A stretch of DNA of 64,000 nt from Micromonospora sp. WMMD1120 (GCF_029626235.1 NZ_JARUBO010000005.1:4248501-4312500), one strand, 5' to 3'; shown: positions 44,024 to 52,467, counted from the stretch's first letter. Numbers and translations are program-made. The notes: generated from the sequence alone by a model not told the origin.

Positions 44024-46514
44024 TCCTGACGACCGCGGCCCCGACCTCGTCCGACGCGGCCAGGTCGACCTCGGCGCTGATGCCCCAGTCGTGGTCGCCG
44101 TCCGGGTCGTCGAAGATCTGCCGCACGGTCCAGCGTTCCCGACCCTGCTCGATCATCAGCAGCGCCGGGCCGCGGGCGTCCGGGCCGACCCCGATCGAGT
44201 CGTACGCCTCGAAGTACGGGCCCAGCGCGTCGGCCCAGGCGTCGTAGTCCCAGCCGTCCTCGGCGTCCAACTCGGCGAGCAGGTCCCAGCGGCGCAGCGC
44301 GGCCAACTCGACCCGCCGGAACAGCGCGTTGCGGACCAGCACCCGGAACGCCCGCGCGTTGCGGGTCACCGCCGGCGGCCGGTCGGCCAGGGCGGCGTGC
44401 GCCTGGGCCACCTCGGCCACGTCGGACGGGTTGCGCAGCCGCTCCCACTCGTCGATGAGGCTGGAGTCGACCTGGCGGACCAGCTCGCCCAACCACTCGA
44501 TGAGGTCGATCAGCTCCTCGGTCTTGGCGTCCTCGGGAACCGTCTGCCGCAGCGTCTTGTACGCGTCGGCCAGGTAGCGCAACACCAGGCCCTCCGAGCG
44601 GGTCAGCCCGTAGAACTGCACGTACTCGGTGAAGGTCATGGCCCGTTCGTACATGTCGCGGACCACGGCCTTGGGAGAGAGCTGGTGGTCGGCGACCCAG
44701 GGGTGGCCCTGCCGGTACATCTCGTACGCGGCGTCCAGCAGCTCCGCGAGGGGCTTCGGGTGGGTCACCTCCTCGAGCAGTTCGAGGCGTGCCTCGTACT
44801 CGATGCCCTCGGCCTTCATCGCGGCCACCGCCTCGCCGCGTGCCTTGAACTGCTGCGCGGAGAGGATCTGCCGGGGGTCGTCGAGGATCGACTCGATCAC
44901 GCTCAACACGTCGAGGGCGTACGACGGGGACTCGGCGTCGAGCAGTTCGATGGCGGCCAGCGCGAGGGGGGAGAGCGGCTGGTTGAGCGCGAAGTCGAGC
45001 TGAAGGTCGACGGTGAGCCGGATCCGCCGGCCGGTCTCGTCCGGCTCGGGCAGTTCCTCGACCACCCCGCCGGCGCGTAGCGCCCGGTAGATGGCGATCG
45101 CCCGGCGGATGTGCCGGCGCTGCGCGGCGGCGTCCTCGTGATTGTCGGTCAGCAGGTGGCGCATCGCGGCGAACGCGTCCCCGGGCCGGCCGATGACGTT
45201 GAGCAGCATGGAGTGGCTGACCTGGAAGCTGGAGGTCAGCGGCTCCGGCTCGGAGTCGACGAGCCGGTCGAAGGTGGGCTGACCCCAGCCGATCGAGCCC
45301 TCCGGTGGCTTCTTGCGGACCACCTTGCGCCGCTTCTTGGGGTCGTCGCCCGCCTTGGCGAGGGCCTTCTCGTTGTCGATGACGTGCTCCGGCGCCTGCA
45401 CCACGACCCGGCCGATGGTGTCGTAACCGGCCCGACCGGCCCGACCGGCGATCTGGTGGAACTCGCGGTTCTTGAGCAGTCGGGTACGGACCCCGTCGTA
45501 CTTGGACAGGCCGGTGAACAGCACGGTGCGGATCGGCACGTTGATGCCGACACCGAGCGTGTCGGTGCCGCAGATGACCTTGAGCAGGCCGGCCTGGGCG
45601 AGGGTCTCCACCAGGCGGCGGTACTTGGGCAGCATGCCGGCGTGGTGCACACCGATGCCGTGGCGCACCAGCCGGGAGAGCGTCTTGCCGAAGCCGGCGG
45701 TGAACCGGAAGTTGCCGATCGCCTGGGCGATCATGTCCTTCTCGGCGCGGGTGCAGACGTTGACGCTGGTCAGCGCCTGGGCGCGCTCCAGCGCGGCGGC
45801 CTGGGTGAAGTGGACCACGTACACCGGGGCCTGCTTGGTCTCCAGCAGCTCCTCCAGCGTCTCGTGCAGCGGCGTCATCGCGTACGAGAAGATGAGCGGG
45901 ACCGGTCGCTCGGCCGAGCGCACGACGGCGGTCGGCCGGCCGGTGCGCCGGGTCAGGTCGTCGACGAACCGGGTGGTGTCCCCCAGCGTGGCGGACATCA
46001 GGATGAACTGGGCCTGCGGCAACTCGATGATCGGCACCTGCCACGCCCAGCCCCGGTCGGGCTCGGCGTAGAAGTGGAACTCGTCCATGATCACCTGGCC
46101 GACGTCCGCCCGATCGCCCTCGCGCAGGGCCAGGTTGGCAAGGATCTCGGCGGTGCAGCAGATGATCGGGGCGTCGGCGTTGACGCTGGCGTCGCCGGTG
46201 AGCATTCCGACGTTCTCCGCGCCGAAGACCTCGCAGAGCGCGAAGAACTTCTCCGACACCAACGCCTTGATCGGCGCGGTGTAGAAAGTCGTCCGGCTGT
46301 CGGCGAGGGCCGCGAAGTGCGCGGCGATCGCCACCAGGCTCTTGCCCGAGCCGGTGGGCGTGTTCATGATCAGGTTGGCGCCGGAGACGATCTCGATGAC
46401 CGCCTCCTCCTGATGGGGATAGAGGTCGAGGCCGCGATCCTTCGCCCAGCCGGCGAACGCGTCGAAGAGGGTGTCGGGGTCGGCGCTTCTCGGCAGCGCG
46501 GCGGTGAGCGTCAT
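44001..46514 (-). CDS. Ski2-like DEAD/DEAH-box RNA helicase with DUF3516
   Basis: 837 residues. Walker A 'NTPTGSGKSLVA' (about 52-63), DEFH-type motif II 'VIMDEFHFYA' (about 147-156), 'LMSATLG' (about 181-187), 'GRAGRAGYDTIGRV' (motif VI, about 357-370). The C-terminal 350 residues match the DUF3516 region of actinobacterial Ski2-like helicases. Probably unwinds structured RNA in decay or ribosome metabolism. ATG at 46514, 247 bp from trmB, with a 48-bp tandem repeat in the gap that must contain its promoter. Confidence 0.93.
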   Translation of the reverse strand: MTLTAALPRSADPDTLFDAFAGWAKDRGLDLYPHQEEAVIEIVSGANLIMNTPTGSGKSLVAIAAHFAALADSRTTFYTAPIKALVSEKFFALCEVFGAENVGMLTGDASVNADAPIICCTAEILANLALREGDRADVGQVIMDEFHFYAEPDRGWAWQVPIIELPQAQFILMSATLGDTTRFVDDLTRRTGRPTAVVRSAERPVPLIFSYAMTPLHETLEELLETKQAPVYVVHFTQAAALERAQALTSVNVCTRAEKDMIAQAIGNFRFTAGFGKTLSRLVRHGIGVHHAGMLPKYRRLVETLAQAGLLKVICGTDTLGVGINVPIRTVLFTGLSKYDGVRTRLLKNREFHQIAGRAGRAGYDTIGRVVVQAPEHVIDNEKALAKAGDDPKKRRKVVRKKPPEGSIGWGQPTFDRLVDSEPEPLTSSFQVSHSMLLNVIGRPGDAFAAMRHLLTDNHEDAAAQRRHIRRAIAIYRALRAGGVVEELPEPDETGRRIRLTVDLQLDFALNQPLSPLALAAIELLDAESPSYALDVLSVIESILDDPRQILSAQQFKARGEAVAAMKAEGIEYEARLELLEEVTHPKPLAELLDAAYEMYRQGHPWVADHQLSPKAVVRDMYERAMTFTEYVQFYGLTRSEGLVLRYLADAYKTLRQTVPEDAKTEELIDLIEWLGELVRQVDSSLIDEWERLRNPSDVAEVAQAHAALADRPPAVTRNARAFRVLVRNALFRRVELAALRRWDLLAELDAEDGWDYDAWADALGPYFEAYDSIGVGPDARGPALLMIEQGRERWTVRQIFDDPDGDHDWGISAEVDLAASDEVGAAVVRITDVGQL

Positions 46515-46618
46515 AGCCTGTCCATGGTGCCTGGATCATGCCCCGCTACGCCAACCCGGCCTCGACCGGGCCCCCGTCCGCCGGGTCCGGACGCCCCCTC
46601 GGGCCGGCCCCGGTCGGT

Positions 46619-46762
46619 CAGCGGCGGCTCGTCGCGTGCGGCGGGTCCCGTGCGCGCGGTGTTGGCCAGCGGTGGCTCGTCGCGTGCGGCGGGTCCCGTG
46701 CGCGCGGTGTTGGCCAGCGGCGGCTCGTCGGGGGCGGCAGGTCCCGAGCGCGACGTGTTGGT
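46619..46762. repeat. 48-bp tandem repeat, 3 copies plus partial, in helicase/trmB gap
   Basis: Units start at 46619, 46667 and 46715. The first two differ at one base (CAGCGGCGGC versus CAGCGGTGGC at the start); the third has several changes. A partial fourth copy from 46763 is the trmB stop region itself, so the array appears to have grown from the trmB 3' end. The array takes up over half of the 247-bp gap upstream of the helicase. Confidence 0.95.
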
Positions 46763-47469
46763 CAGCGGCGGCGGTAGAGCAGGTCGGCGACCGGCCGGCC
46801 GGCGGTGATCGCCCGCCGCTCGAACTTGGTCACCGGGCGGTGCGCCGGACGCGGCGCGAAACCGCCGTACGCGTCCACCAGCTCCGGGTCCGCCTCCAAC
46901 GTCTCCCGCATCGCCTCGGCGTACTCGGCCCAGTCGGTCGCGCAGTGCAGCATGCCGCCGACCCGCAGGCGGGACCGCAGCAGAGCCACGTGCGTCGGCT
47001 GGATGATCCGCCGCTTGTGGTGGCGCGACTTCGGCCACGGGTCCGGGAAGAACACGTGTACGGCGTCCAGCACGCCCTCTGGCAAGCCGCTGACCAGGGA
47101 CAGCGCGTCGCCCTGGGCGACCCGGACATTGTCCAGGCCACGACGGGCCACCAGGTCGACCAGGTTGGCGATTCCCGGCGTGTGCACCTCGACCGCCAGA
47201 TAATCTCGATCCGGGTCGGCGGCGGCCATCGCGGCGGTGCTGTCGCCCATGCCCGAGCCGATCTCCAGCACCACCGGGGCCCGACGTCCGAACAGGTCGG
47301 CAAGATCGACGGGTACGACGGGTCCGTCCGGAACGTCAAGGCCGTAAACGGGCCAGAGTCGGCGCAGCGCGTCGGTCTGCCGCTCGCTCATCCGACCCCG
47401 ACGGGGATGGAACGTGCGGATCGTCCGGCTCGCGGGCGGGACGGCGGGGTCATGGTCGGTGACTGTCAC
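46762..47469 (-). CDS. trmB: tRNA (guanine-N7-)-methyltransferase
   Basis: 235 residues. SAM loop 'VVLEIGSGMGDSTAAMAA' (about 66-83) and the TrmB signature 'HVFFPDPWPKSRHHKRRI' (about 140-157) with 'THVALLRSRLRVGG' after it. It makes m7G46 in the tRNA variable loop. The GTG at 47469 has the -10-like TACGCT 9 nt upstream, so the message may be leaderless; the frame stays open further upstream but loses similarity. Divergent from the secreted-protein gene at 47603. Confidence 0.93.
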   Translation of the reverse strand: MTVTDHDPAVPPASRTIRTFHPRRGRMSERQTDALRRLWPVYGLDVPDGPVVPVDLADLFGRRAPVVLEIGSGMGDSTAAMAAADPDRDYLAVEVHTPGIANLVDLVARRGLDNVRVAQGDALSLVSGLPEGVLDAVHVFFPDPWPKSRHHKRRIIQPTHVALLRSRLRVGGMLHCATDWAEYAEAMRETLEADPELVDAYGGFAPRPAHRPVTKFERRAITAGRPVADLLYRRR

Positions 47470-47602
47470 AGCGACCCGAGCGTACGCGACGGCGTCGGCG
47501 GATCGGATGTGATGTGCGACGGGAAGTGAGAGGATCAAACAGGTACGGCGGGTGGGGTGCTCCGCTGCCCGACCCGGCCGCACGGCGTCGAGAGGGGGCA
47601 TC

Positions 47603-48259
47603 GTGACACCGAACCGCGGCGTCGTGACCCTGTCGGTGGCGGCCGTGCTCGCCGCGCCGCTGCTGGCCGCCGTTCCTGCCGTCGCCGCGCCGGTTGTCGC
47701 CGCTGTTCCTGTCGCTGCGCCGCTGCCTGTCGCTGCGCCGCTGCCTGTCGCTGCGCCGCGGCTTGCCCCCGCCGTCGCGCCCGCGCCGCAGCCCGGGGGC
47801 CCGCCCGGCGGCGCGCCCCAGCCAACGTCGGTGCAGGACATCTTCGTCGAGGTGAGCCCCAGCACCGTGCAGCCCGGCTATCTGGTCGGCATCCGTGCCA
47901 GCTGTCGGGACAACTCGGTGGGCGCCACCGTCGTTTCCGACGCGTTCGGGGCGGTCGGGGTGCAGCCGCAGGGTGGGGTGCTCACCGCCGCGCCGATGGT
48001 CCGCGAGCGCACCCGGCCCGGCAACTACCGCGTCAAGCTGGAGTGCCGCGACGGCGAGACCGCCTCGACAATGCTCCAGGTGGTCAAGAAGGTCCCCAGC
48101 TACCCGAGTCGTGGCCCGGCCACCGGCTTCGGTGGTGGCGCCGGTGGGATGACCGGCTCGCTGCTGCTGCCCGGCGGCGCGGCGTTGACCGTCACCGGCC
48201 TGATCCTCGCCGTGGTGACGCTGCGCCGGCCCCGGACCGCCCGAGCCGCCCGCCGCTGA
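47603..48259 (+). CDS. Secreted or membrane-anchored Ala/Pro-rich protein, possible sortase partner
   Basis: 218 residues. A signal peptide (about 1-30) is followed by an Ala/Val/Pro linker with PVAAPL repeats (about 36-55), a small conserved domain ('VEVSPSTVQPGYLVGIRASC' and 'GNYRVKLECRDG', two Cys that may pair, about 78-150), and a C-terminal hydrophobic helix ending in basic residues ('RRPRTARAARR'). That end resembles a sorting tail, but no clear LPxTG-like motif is seen ('SLLLPGG' is the nearest). It ends 7 nt before the sortase gene, so it may be anchored by it. GTG 47603 has AGAGGGGG upstream. Confidence 0.75.
   Translation: MTPNRGVVTLSVAAVLAAPLLAAVPAVAAPVVAAVPVAAPLPVAAPLPVAAPRLAPAVAPAPQPGGPPGGAPQPTSVQDIFVEVSPSTVQPGYLVGIRASCRDNSVGATVVSDAFGAVGVQPQGGVLTAAPMVRERTRPGNYRVKLECRDGETASTMLQVVKKVPSYPSRGPATGFGGGAGGMTGSLLLPGGAALTVTGLILAVVTLRRPRTARAARR
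47708..47761 (+). repeat. 18-bp in-frame tandem repeat, 3 copies
   Basis: CCTGTCGCTGCGCCGCTG at 47708-47725 and 47726-47743, then a copy at 47744-47761 with one changed base near its end. Each encodes PVAAPL in the linker of the secreted protein. Confidence 0.92.
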
Positions 48260-48266
48260 GGCCGCC

Positions 48267-49178
48267 ATGGAGATCTTCCGTCCCCCGTCGCCGCCGGGCG
48301 ATCCCCGCCGGTCAGGTGCTCCCGGCTCCGTACCCCTGCCGGGTTCTGGCCGGCCCTCCGGCGCCCGCCCGCCGCGCGACGACCGGTGGCCGGACGACGA
48401 CCCGCGAAACAGCCGCCCACCGGTGGCCGACCGCCGGTCGCCGGACGCCAGGCAATCGGTCACCGAACGCCCGCCGGGGGCGGGGCGTCCACCGGTCCCC
48501 GATCGTCCGGCGGTGGCTGCTCGCCCGGCGACGGCCGTCGCGCCCCGACGGAGTCGTCCGCCCGGGCGCAGCCCGTGGTCGGTGCCGGTGGCCGTGCTAC
48601 TGGTGCTGCTGGGGGTCTTCGCCACCGGGGCCGGGCTCGGTCGCTCGGTCGGCCCGCTCGACCTGACGCCGGCAGCCGGCGACCGGCCATCCCGCAGCGA
48701 ATCGGCGGGCCTGTCCGCCAGCCGTCCGATACGCCTCACGGTTCCGGCGATCAAGGTGGCCGCGCCGGTGGCGCCGGTCGGGCAGGCACGGGACGGCTCC
48801 ATCGCCGTACCGCCGCTGGAGAAGCACAATGAGACCGGCTGGTACGACCGCGGGCCGACCCCGGGGGAGCCCGGCCCGGCGGTGATCGTCGGCCACGTGG
48901 ACACCAAGACCGGCCCGTCGGTCTTCTACGACCTGGGCAAACTGAAGCCCGGCGACCTGATCGAGGTGACCCGGGCGGACCGGTCCGTGGTGGTGTTCCG
49001 GGTCGACACTGTCGAGCACTTCCCGAAGGATCGGCTGCCAGCCGAACGGATCTACGGCACGGGCGGGCCACCCGGGCTGCGCCTGATCACCTGCGGCGGG
49101 CAGTTCATCGGCGGCCGCACCGGCTACGCCGACAACGTCATCGCCTTCGCCACCCTCCAGTCCTCCCGCAAGCCCTGA
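48267..49178 (+). CDS. Class F sortase
   Basis: 303 residues. A Pro/Arg-rich cytoplasmic N-terminus (about 1-100) precedes one membrane helix ('VPVAVLLVLLGVFATGAGLG', about 107-126), then the sortase barrel: 'VGHVDT' (catalytic His, about 209-214), 'LRLITCGG' (catalytic Cys, about 271-278) and Arg in 'IGGRTGYADNV'. Sortases cleave a sorting signal and attach proteins to cell-wall peptide. It starts 7 nt after the secreted-protein gene, which is its most likely partner. Start ATG 48267. Confidence 0.92.
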   Translation: MEIFRPPSPPGDPRRSGAPGSVPLPGSGRPSGARPPRDDRWPDDDPRNSRPPVADRRSPDARQSVTERPPGAGRPPVPDRPAVAARPATAVAPRRSRPPGRSPWSVPVAVLLVLLGVFATGAGLGRSVGPLDLTPAAGDRPSRSESAGLSASRPIRLTVPAIKVAAPVAPVGQARDGSIAVPPLEKHNETGWYDRGPTPGEPGPAVIVGHVDTKTGPSVFYDLGKLKPGDLIEVTRADRSVVVFRVDTVEHFPKDRLPAERIYGTGGPPGLRLITCGGQFIGGRTGYADNVIAFATLQSSRKP

Positions 49179-49495
49179 CCGGCCACAACCATCCAGGGCT
49201 CGCCAAGATCAACACGCCCTCCCTGAATCCGGGCCATCCACACCCCCGGATACCCCGCTGTCATGAACCCCGAGTGGATCACCCCGGCCCCGCCCACCCT
49301 CCGCCCACCCTCCCCGGCGCAGCCCCGCACCGAGGCTCCGCGCCGCGCCCCTCCGCCGCTCCGCTCCGCTCCGCTCCGCTCCGCGCAGTTGATCATGAAG
49401 TTATTGCCCCGGAAAGCGCTTGCCGGGGGCCATAACTTCATGATCAACCGGTTGGGTCGGGGGGCAGGGTGGGGGTGGGGCGGGGGTGGGGTTGG
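49179..49495. other. 317-bp gap holding a hairpin, a CCGCT run and inverted-repeat element 3
   Basis: ATCCGGG (49227-49233) and CCCGGAT (49245-49251) form a weak hairpin that may terminate the sortase transcript. At 49202-49214 GCCAAGATCAACA resembles one arm of the inverted-repeat elements without a partner. (CCGCT)x5 covers 49356-49380. Element 3 follows at 49388. A G-rich run (49456-49500) lies next to the stop of the monooxygenase gene. No gene is seen. Confidence 0.6.
49388..49448. repeat. Inverted-repeat element 3 (61 bp)
   Basis: Perfect 17-bp arms GTTGATCATGAAGTTAT (49388-49404) and its complement (49432-49448), with an inner CCCCGG (49407-49412) and CCGGGG (49423-49428) stem. It sits about 48 bp beyond the stop of the MhuD-like gene. 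The arms are AT-rich, unlike the DNA around them. Confidence 0.95.
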
Positions 49496-49813
49496 TTAGG
49501 GGTGGGGGACCTGGAGGGCCACCTCGAACTCCAGCAGGGTGGCGCCGGTGGAGACCGGCGGGCGGGGCTTCTCGCCGGGGGCGGTGGCGTGGGCGGCGCG
49601 TGACGGGCCGGCGGCCCACGCCTGGTACGCCTCTTCGCTCTCCCACTTGGTGTAGACGAAGTAGCGGGTCTCGCCGGCTACCGGCCGCAGTAGTTCGAAG
49701 CCGAGGAAACCGGGGGAGTTCTCCACAGTGCCGGCCCGCGCGGCGAACCGCTTCTCCAGCTCCGCACCCCCACCGGGCGGGACGTCGATTGCGTTGATCT
49801 TCACGACTGCCAT
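49496..49813 (-). CDS. MhuD-like heme-degrading monooxygenase (ABM domain)
   Basis: 105 residues, ferredoxin-like ABM fold. It closely resembles Mycobacterium tuberculosis MhuD from end to end: 'VVKINAIDVPPGGGAELEKR' at the start, 'TVENSPGFLGFELLRPV' (about 29-45), a Trp in 'YTKWESEEAYQAW' (about 54-66), and a His in 'SRAAHA' at the place of the heme-binding His75. Asn near residue 7 is also kept. It should open heme to release iron in the cytoplasm. The gene is bracketed by inverted-repeat elements 3 and 4. ATG at 49813. Confidence 0.88.
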   Translation of the reverse strand: MAVVKINAIDVPPGGGAELEKRFAARAGTVENSPGFLGFELLRPVAGETRYFVYTKWESEEAYQAWAAGPSRAAHATAPGEKPRPPVSTGATLLEFEVALQVPHP

Positions 49814-50292
49814 CTGCCCACCCTAGCCACCCCGGCCGCCCCCAGCGGTCGGTCCATCGGAGGTCGCGCCGGCGGCCGTCCGGCACCCCCGCGCCGGGTG
49901 GTGCCGCCAGTTGGGTCCTCGGCGCCGGCGGTGCCGGCAACGGTGTTTTGAGATCTTGGACAGTTTTCGTTCGCGAAGGACGGAAACTGTCCAAGATCTC
50001 CCGTTCGGCAATGTAGCGGAGTGGCGTGCGGTGGGCGCAGCGTGATCCGGACGGCAGAGAGTACGCATTTCCGGGCGGGCCGGTGGGGAGATGGCACTGA
50101 CTAACGGCGCGGACGGTCAACCGCTCGCAGAGCACGGCCGGCCCAGGCCGACTGCCGGCCCGTGCCGACTGCCGGCCGATTCCAACGGCCGGCCCGTGCC
50201 AGCAGTCGGATCGCCCTGCGGCCGGTCCGGTTGAGCTGCCGGCCCACCGCCGGGCGGGTGAAAAACCAGGAGCTCAGCGCGACCGCGCAGGG
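49814..50292. other. 479-bp gap with inverted-repeat element 4
   Basis: Apart from element 4 (49950-50000), 49814-49949 should hold the promoter of the MhuD-like gene, but I see no clear -35/-10. From 50100 to 50250 the word GCCGGCC recurs at least five times with GACTGCCGGCC twice, which could be degenerate repeats or GC-rich background. No gene or RNA is seen. Confidence 0.45.
49950..50000. repeat. Inverted-repeat element 4 (51 bp)
   Basis: Perfect 17-bp arms GAGATCTTGGACAGTTT (49950-49966) and its complement (49984-50000). With two G-T pairs the stem reaches about 23 bp around a tiny loop. It lies 137 bp upstream of the MhuD-like start, on the side opposite element 3. The right arm contains CCAAGATC, also present in element 1. 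Confidence 0.95.
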
Positions 50293-51090
50293 TCAGAACG
50301 CCTCAACCGCCGGGACCAGGTCCGCGTCGACCACGATCGGCGCGTGGTCGGATGGGCCCTTGCCCTTGCGGGCCTCGCGGTCGACGTAGGCGGCCCGGAC
50401 CGCGCGGGCGAACGGCGCGGACGCGTACACGAGGTCGATGCGCATGCCCTTGTTCTGGTGGAACATGCCGGCCCGGTAGTCCCAGTAGGTGAAGGGGTGC
50501 GGACCCTTCATCGGGGTCGGTACGACATCGTTGAGGCCCAGGTCGCGTAGTGCCGCCAGGGCTGCCCGCTCGGCCGGGGTGACGTGCGTGGAGTGGGTGA
50601 AGACAGCGGGGTCCCACACGTCGGCGTCGGTCGGGGCGACGTTGAAGTCACCGCTGACCACCAGCGGGAGCCCGCCGGTCAGCTCCGCCTCCAGCGCGTC
50701 GCGCAGCGCCGCGAACCAGGCCAACTTGTACGCGTAGTGCGGGTCGTCGGGGGTCCGGCCGTTGGGCACGTACACCGACCAGATCCGTACCCCGTCGCAG
50801 GTGGCGGAGATGGCGCGGGCCTCCGGCTCGGGAAAGCCGGGCTCGCCGGCGAACCCGACCCGGACGTCGTCCAGGCCCACCCTCGACAGGATGGCGACCC
50901 CGTTCCACCGGCCGTCGCTGTGGCTGGCCACGCGGTAGCCCAGCGCGCCCACCTCGGCCACCGGGAAGGCGCCGTCCGGGCACTTCGTCTCCTGCAGGCA
51001 GGCGACGTCCGGCCCGGTGTCGGCCAGCCACTCCAGGAGCCGGGGCAGGCGGGCCTTCACCGAGTTGACGTTCCAGGTCGCCAGGCGCAT
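50293..51090 (-). CDS. xth: Exodeoxyribonuclease III
   Basis: 265 residues, endonuclease/exonuclease/phosphatase fold. Metal and catalytic motifs: 'ATWNVNSVKARL' (about 4-15), 'LQETKC' (about 32-37), 'YVPNGR' (about 105-110), 'SGDFNVAP' (about 141-148) and 'GPSDHAPI' (about 247-254). It removes 3' blocks and cuts at abasic sites in DNA repair. ATG 51090 gives the family N-terminus; an in-frame start at 51108 is less likely. The PAC2 gene lies 37 bp upstream on the same strand. Confidence 0.94.
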   Translation of the reverse strand: MRLATWNVNSVKARLPRLLEWLADTGPDVACLQETKCPDGAFPVAEVGALGYRVASHSDGRWNGVAILSRVGLDDVRVGFAGEPGFPEPEARAISATCDGVRIWSVYVPNGRTPDDPHYAYKLAWFAALRDALEAELTGGLPLVVSGDFNVAPTDADVWDPAVFTHSTHVTPAERAALAALRDLGLNDVVPTPMKGPHPFTYWDYRAGMFHQNKGMRIDLVYASAPFARAVRAAYVDREARKGKGPSDHAPIVVDADLVPAVEAF

Positions 51091-51127
51091 GCCCCCAGCC
51101 TGCCCCATTCGCGGCCGGGCCGCCGGG

Positions 51128-52048
51128 TCAGCTGCCCGGGGTGTCGCCGGGACGGGTCTGTTCGGCGAGGAAGCGTTCCAGCTCCGCGCCGAGTTCGTCG
51201 GCGGTGGGCAGTGGGCCGGCGTCCGGGGCGAGCAGGCTCTTCTCGCCCCGGCCCCGGGCGAACGCGTCGTACTGCTCCTCCAGCGCCTGGACCAGAGCGG
51301 CGGCGTCGTCGGTCTGGGCGACCTGCCGGTCGATCTCCACCCGCACCACCTCGGCGGCGGAGCGCAGCCCGTCGCCGGGCAACAGCAGGCCGGTGCTGCG
51401 GGACACCGAGGAGAGCAGCACCTCGGCGGCGGCCGGGTACTCGGTCTGCGCCACGTAGTGCGGTACGTGGGCGGCGAAGCCCAGCGCGTCGCGCCCCTGC
51501 TGGCCGAGGCGGAACTCCAGCAGGTGACCGACGCTTCCGGGCACCTGGACGCGTTGCAACCAGGGCTCGTAGCCGGCGATCAGCTCGGGCCGGGTGGCGT
51601 GTGCGGTCACCCCGGTCGGCCGGGTGTGCGGAACGGCCATCGGGATCGAGTTGAGCCCGACGGTGAGCCGGACGTCGAGCCGGGCGGCGAGCCCGGCGAC
51701 GGAGGCCACGAAGCGTTCCCACTGTAGGTCCGGCTCGGGGCCGGTGAGCAGCAGGAACGGCGTCTCGTCATCGTCGTGGAGCAGGTGCAGCACCAGCTCC
51801 GGGGCGTCGACGCTCTCCCAGTGGTCCTCGACGAAGGTCATCACCGGCCGTCGCGAGCGGTAGTCGAAGAGCTGGTCGACGTCGAAGGTGGCGATCGGCC
51901 GGCCTTCGAGCGAGGTGAGCAGCTGCTCACGCGCCAGTCGGCTGGCGTTCCCGGCGTCCACGAACCCGGTGAGGGCCTGGATCATGACCGGCTGCCCGAG
52001 GTCGGGCAGATCGTCGGTGAGCTGGTACAGCTCGTGTGGGTCGAGCAC
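51128..52048 (-). CDS. PAC2 family protein
   Basis: 306 residues, PF09754. Family features: 'LGQPVMIQALTGFVDAGNAS' (about 16-35), 'DVDQLFDYRSRRP' (about 51-63), 'FLLLTGPEPDLQWERF' (about 90-105), 'VGLNSIPMAVPHTRP' (about 124-138). PAC2 proteins are related to eukaryotic proteasome assembly chaperones and are common in actinobacteria, but their job there is not established. GTG 52048 has GGGAGGTCC upstream; the longer frame adds non-coding sequence. Confidence 0.88.
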   Translation of the reverse strand: MLDPHELYQLTDDLPDLGQPVMIQALTGFVDAGNASRLAREQLLTSLEGRPIATFDVDQLFDYRSRRPVMTFVEDHWESVDAPELVLHLLHDDDETPFLLLTGPEPDLQWERFVASVAGLAARLDVRLTVGLNSIPMAVPHTRPTGVTAHATRPELIAGYEPWLQRVQVPGSVGHLLEFRLGQQGRDALGFAAHVPHYVAQTEYPAAAEVLLSSVSRSTGLLLPGDGLRSAAEVVRVEIDRQVAQTDDAAALVQALEEQYDAFARGRGEKSLLAPDAGPLPTADELGAELERFLAEQTRPGDTPGS

Positions 52049-52467
52049 CGGTGCGGACCTCCCTGGAATGTGCCTGCGGGGCGCCCACACGCGGAGGGCA
52101 CCCGTTCGGGCAACGTACCCGCCATCCTGGTGCATTCCTGCGCGGGGCGATCCGTTGACCGGGGCGTGGGAGTGACCGGACCAATCACCCGATTACGCCA
52201 CCGGGCCGCCAGCTCTGGCCATTCGGCGGAGGGGTGGTTCGACCCAAAGGCCTAGTTTGTCGATCATGTCGGCGTCGCCGGTGTCCTGTCCGGTGTTGTC
52301 CGCCGCGATGCCGGTCCGCGTGCCGCGCCGGCTTCATCCGGTACGCGAGGTGCGTTCCCTGGTGGAGTCACCCCACCCCGGTCGTCCCCCGGTGGCCGTC
52401 GGATCTGTGGCGATCGCCACGTGATCACCGTGCGTGATCGGCGGTTGGGCCTGCCTAGCCTCGGCTG
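52049..52467. other. 419-bp gap with a possible leaderless small ORF
   Basis: Between the PAC2 start and the lysozyme-like gene. TAGTTT (52253-52258) and TAGCCT (52456-52461) look like -10 boxes for plus-strand transcripts. The first precedes a 52-codon frame (listed apart), the second the annotated gene. 52049-52250 shows no gene or strong repeat. Confidence 0.45.
52266..52424 (+). CDS. Possible small protein (52 aa), leaderless start
   Basis: ATG at 52266, TGA at 52422-52424. TAGTTT ends 7 nt before the ATG, the same spacing as at dgt and sdhC. Third codon positions are about 80 percent G or C, near the local coding level. The product begins MSASPVSCPVLSAAMPVRVP, has no signal or membrane segment and is not recognised. 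It could be chance; no SD and no similarity support it. Confidence 0.3.
   Translation: MSASPVSCPVLSAAMPVRVPRRLHPVREVRSLVESPHPGRPPVAVGSVAIAT

Noticed and set aside
50100..50250. Recurring GCCGGCC words downstream of element 4
   Set aside because: Spacing is irregular and the word is common in DNA of this composition, so I do not call a repeat.
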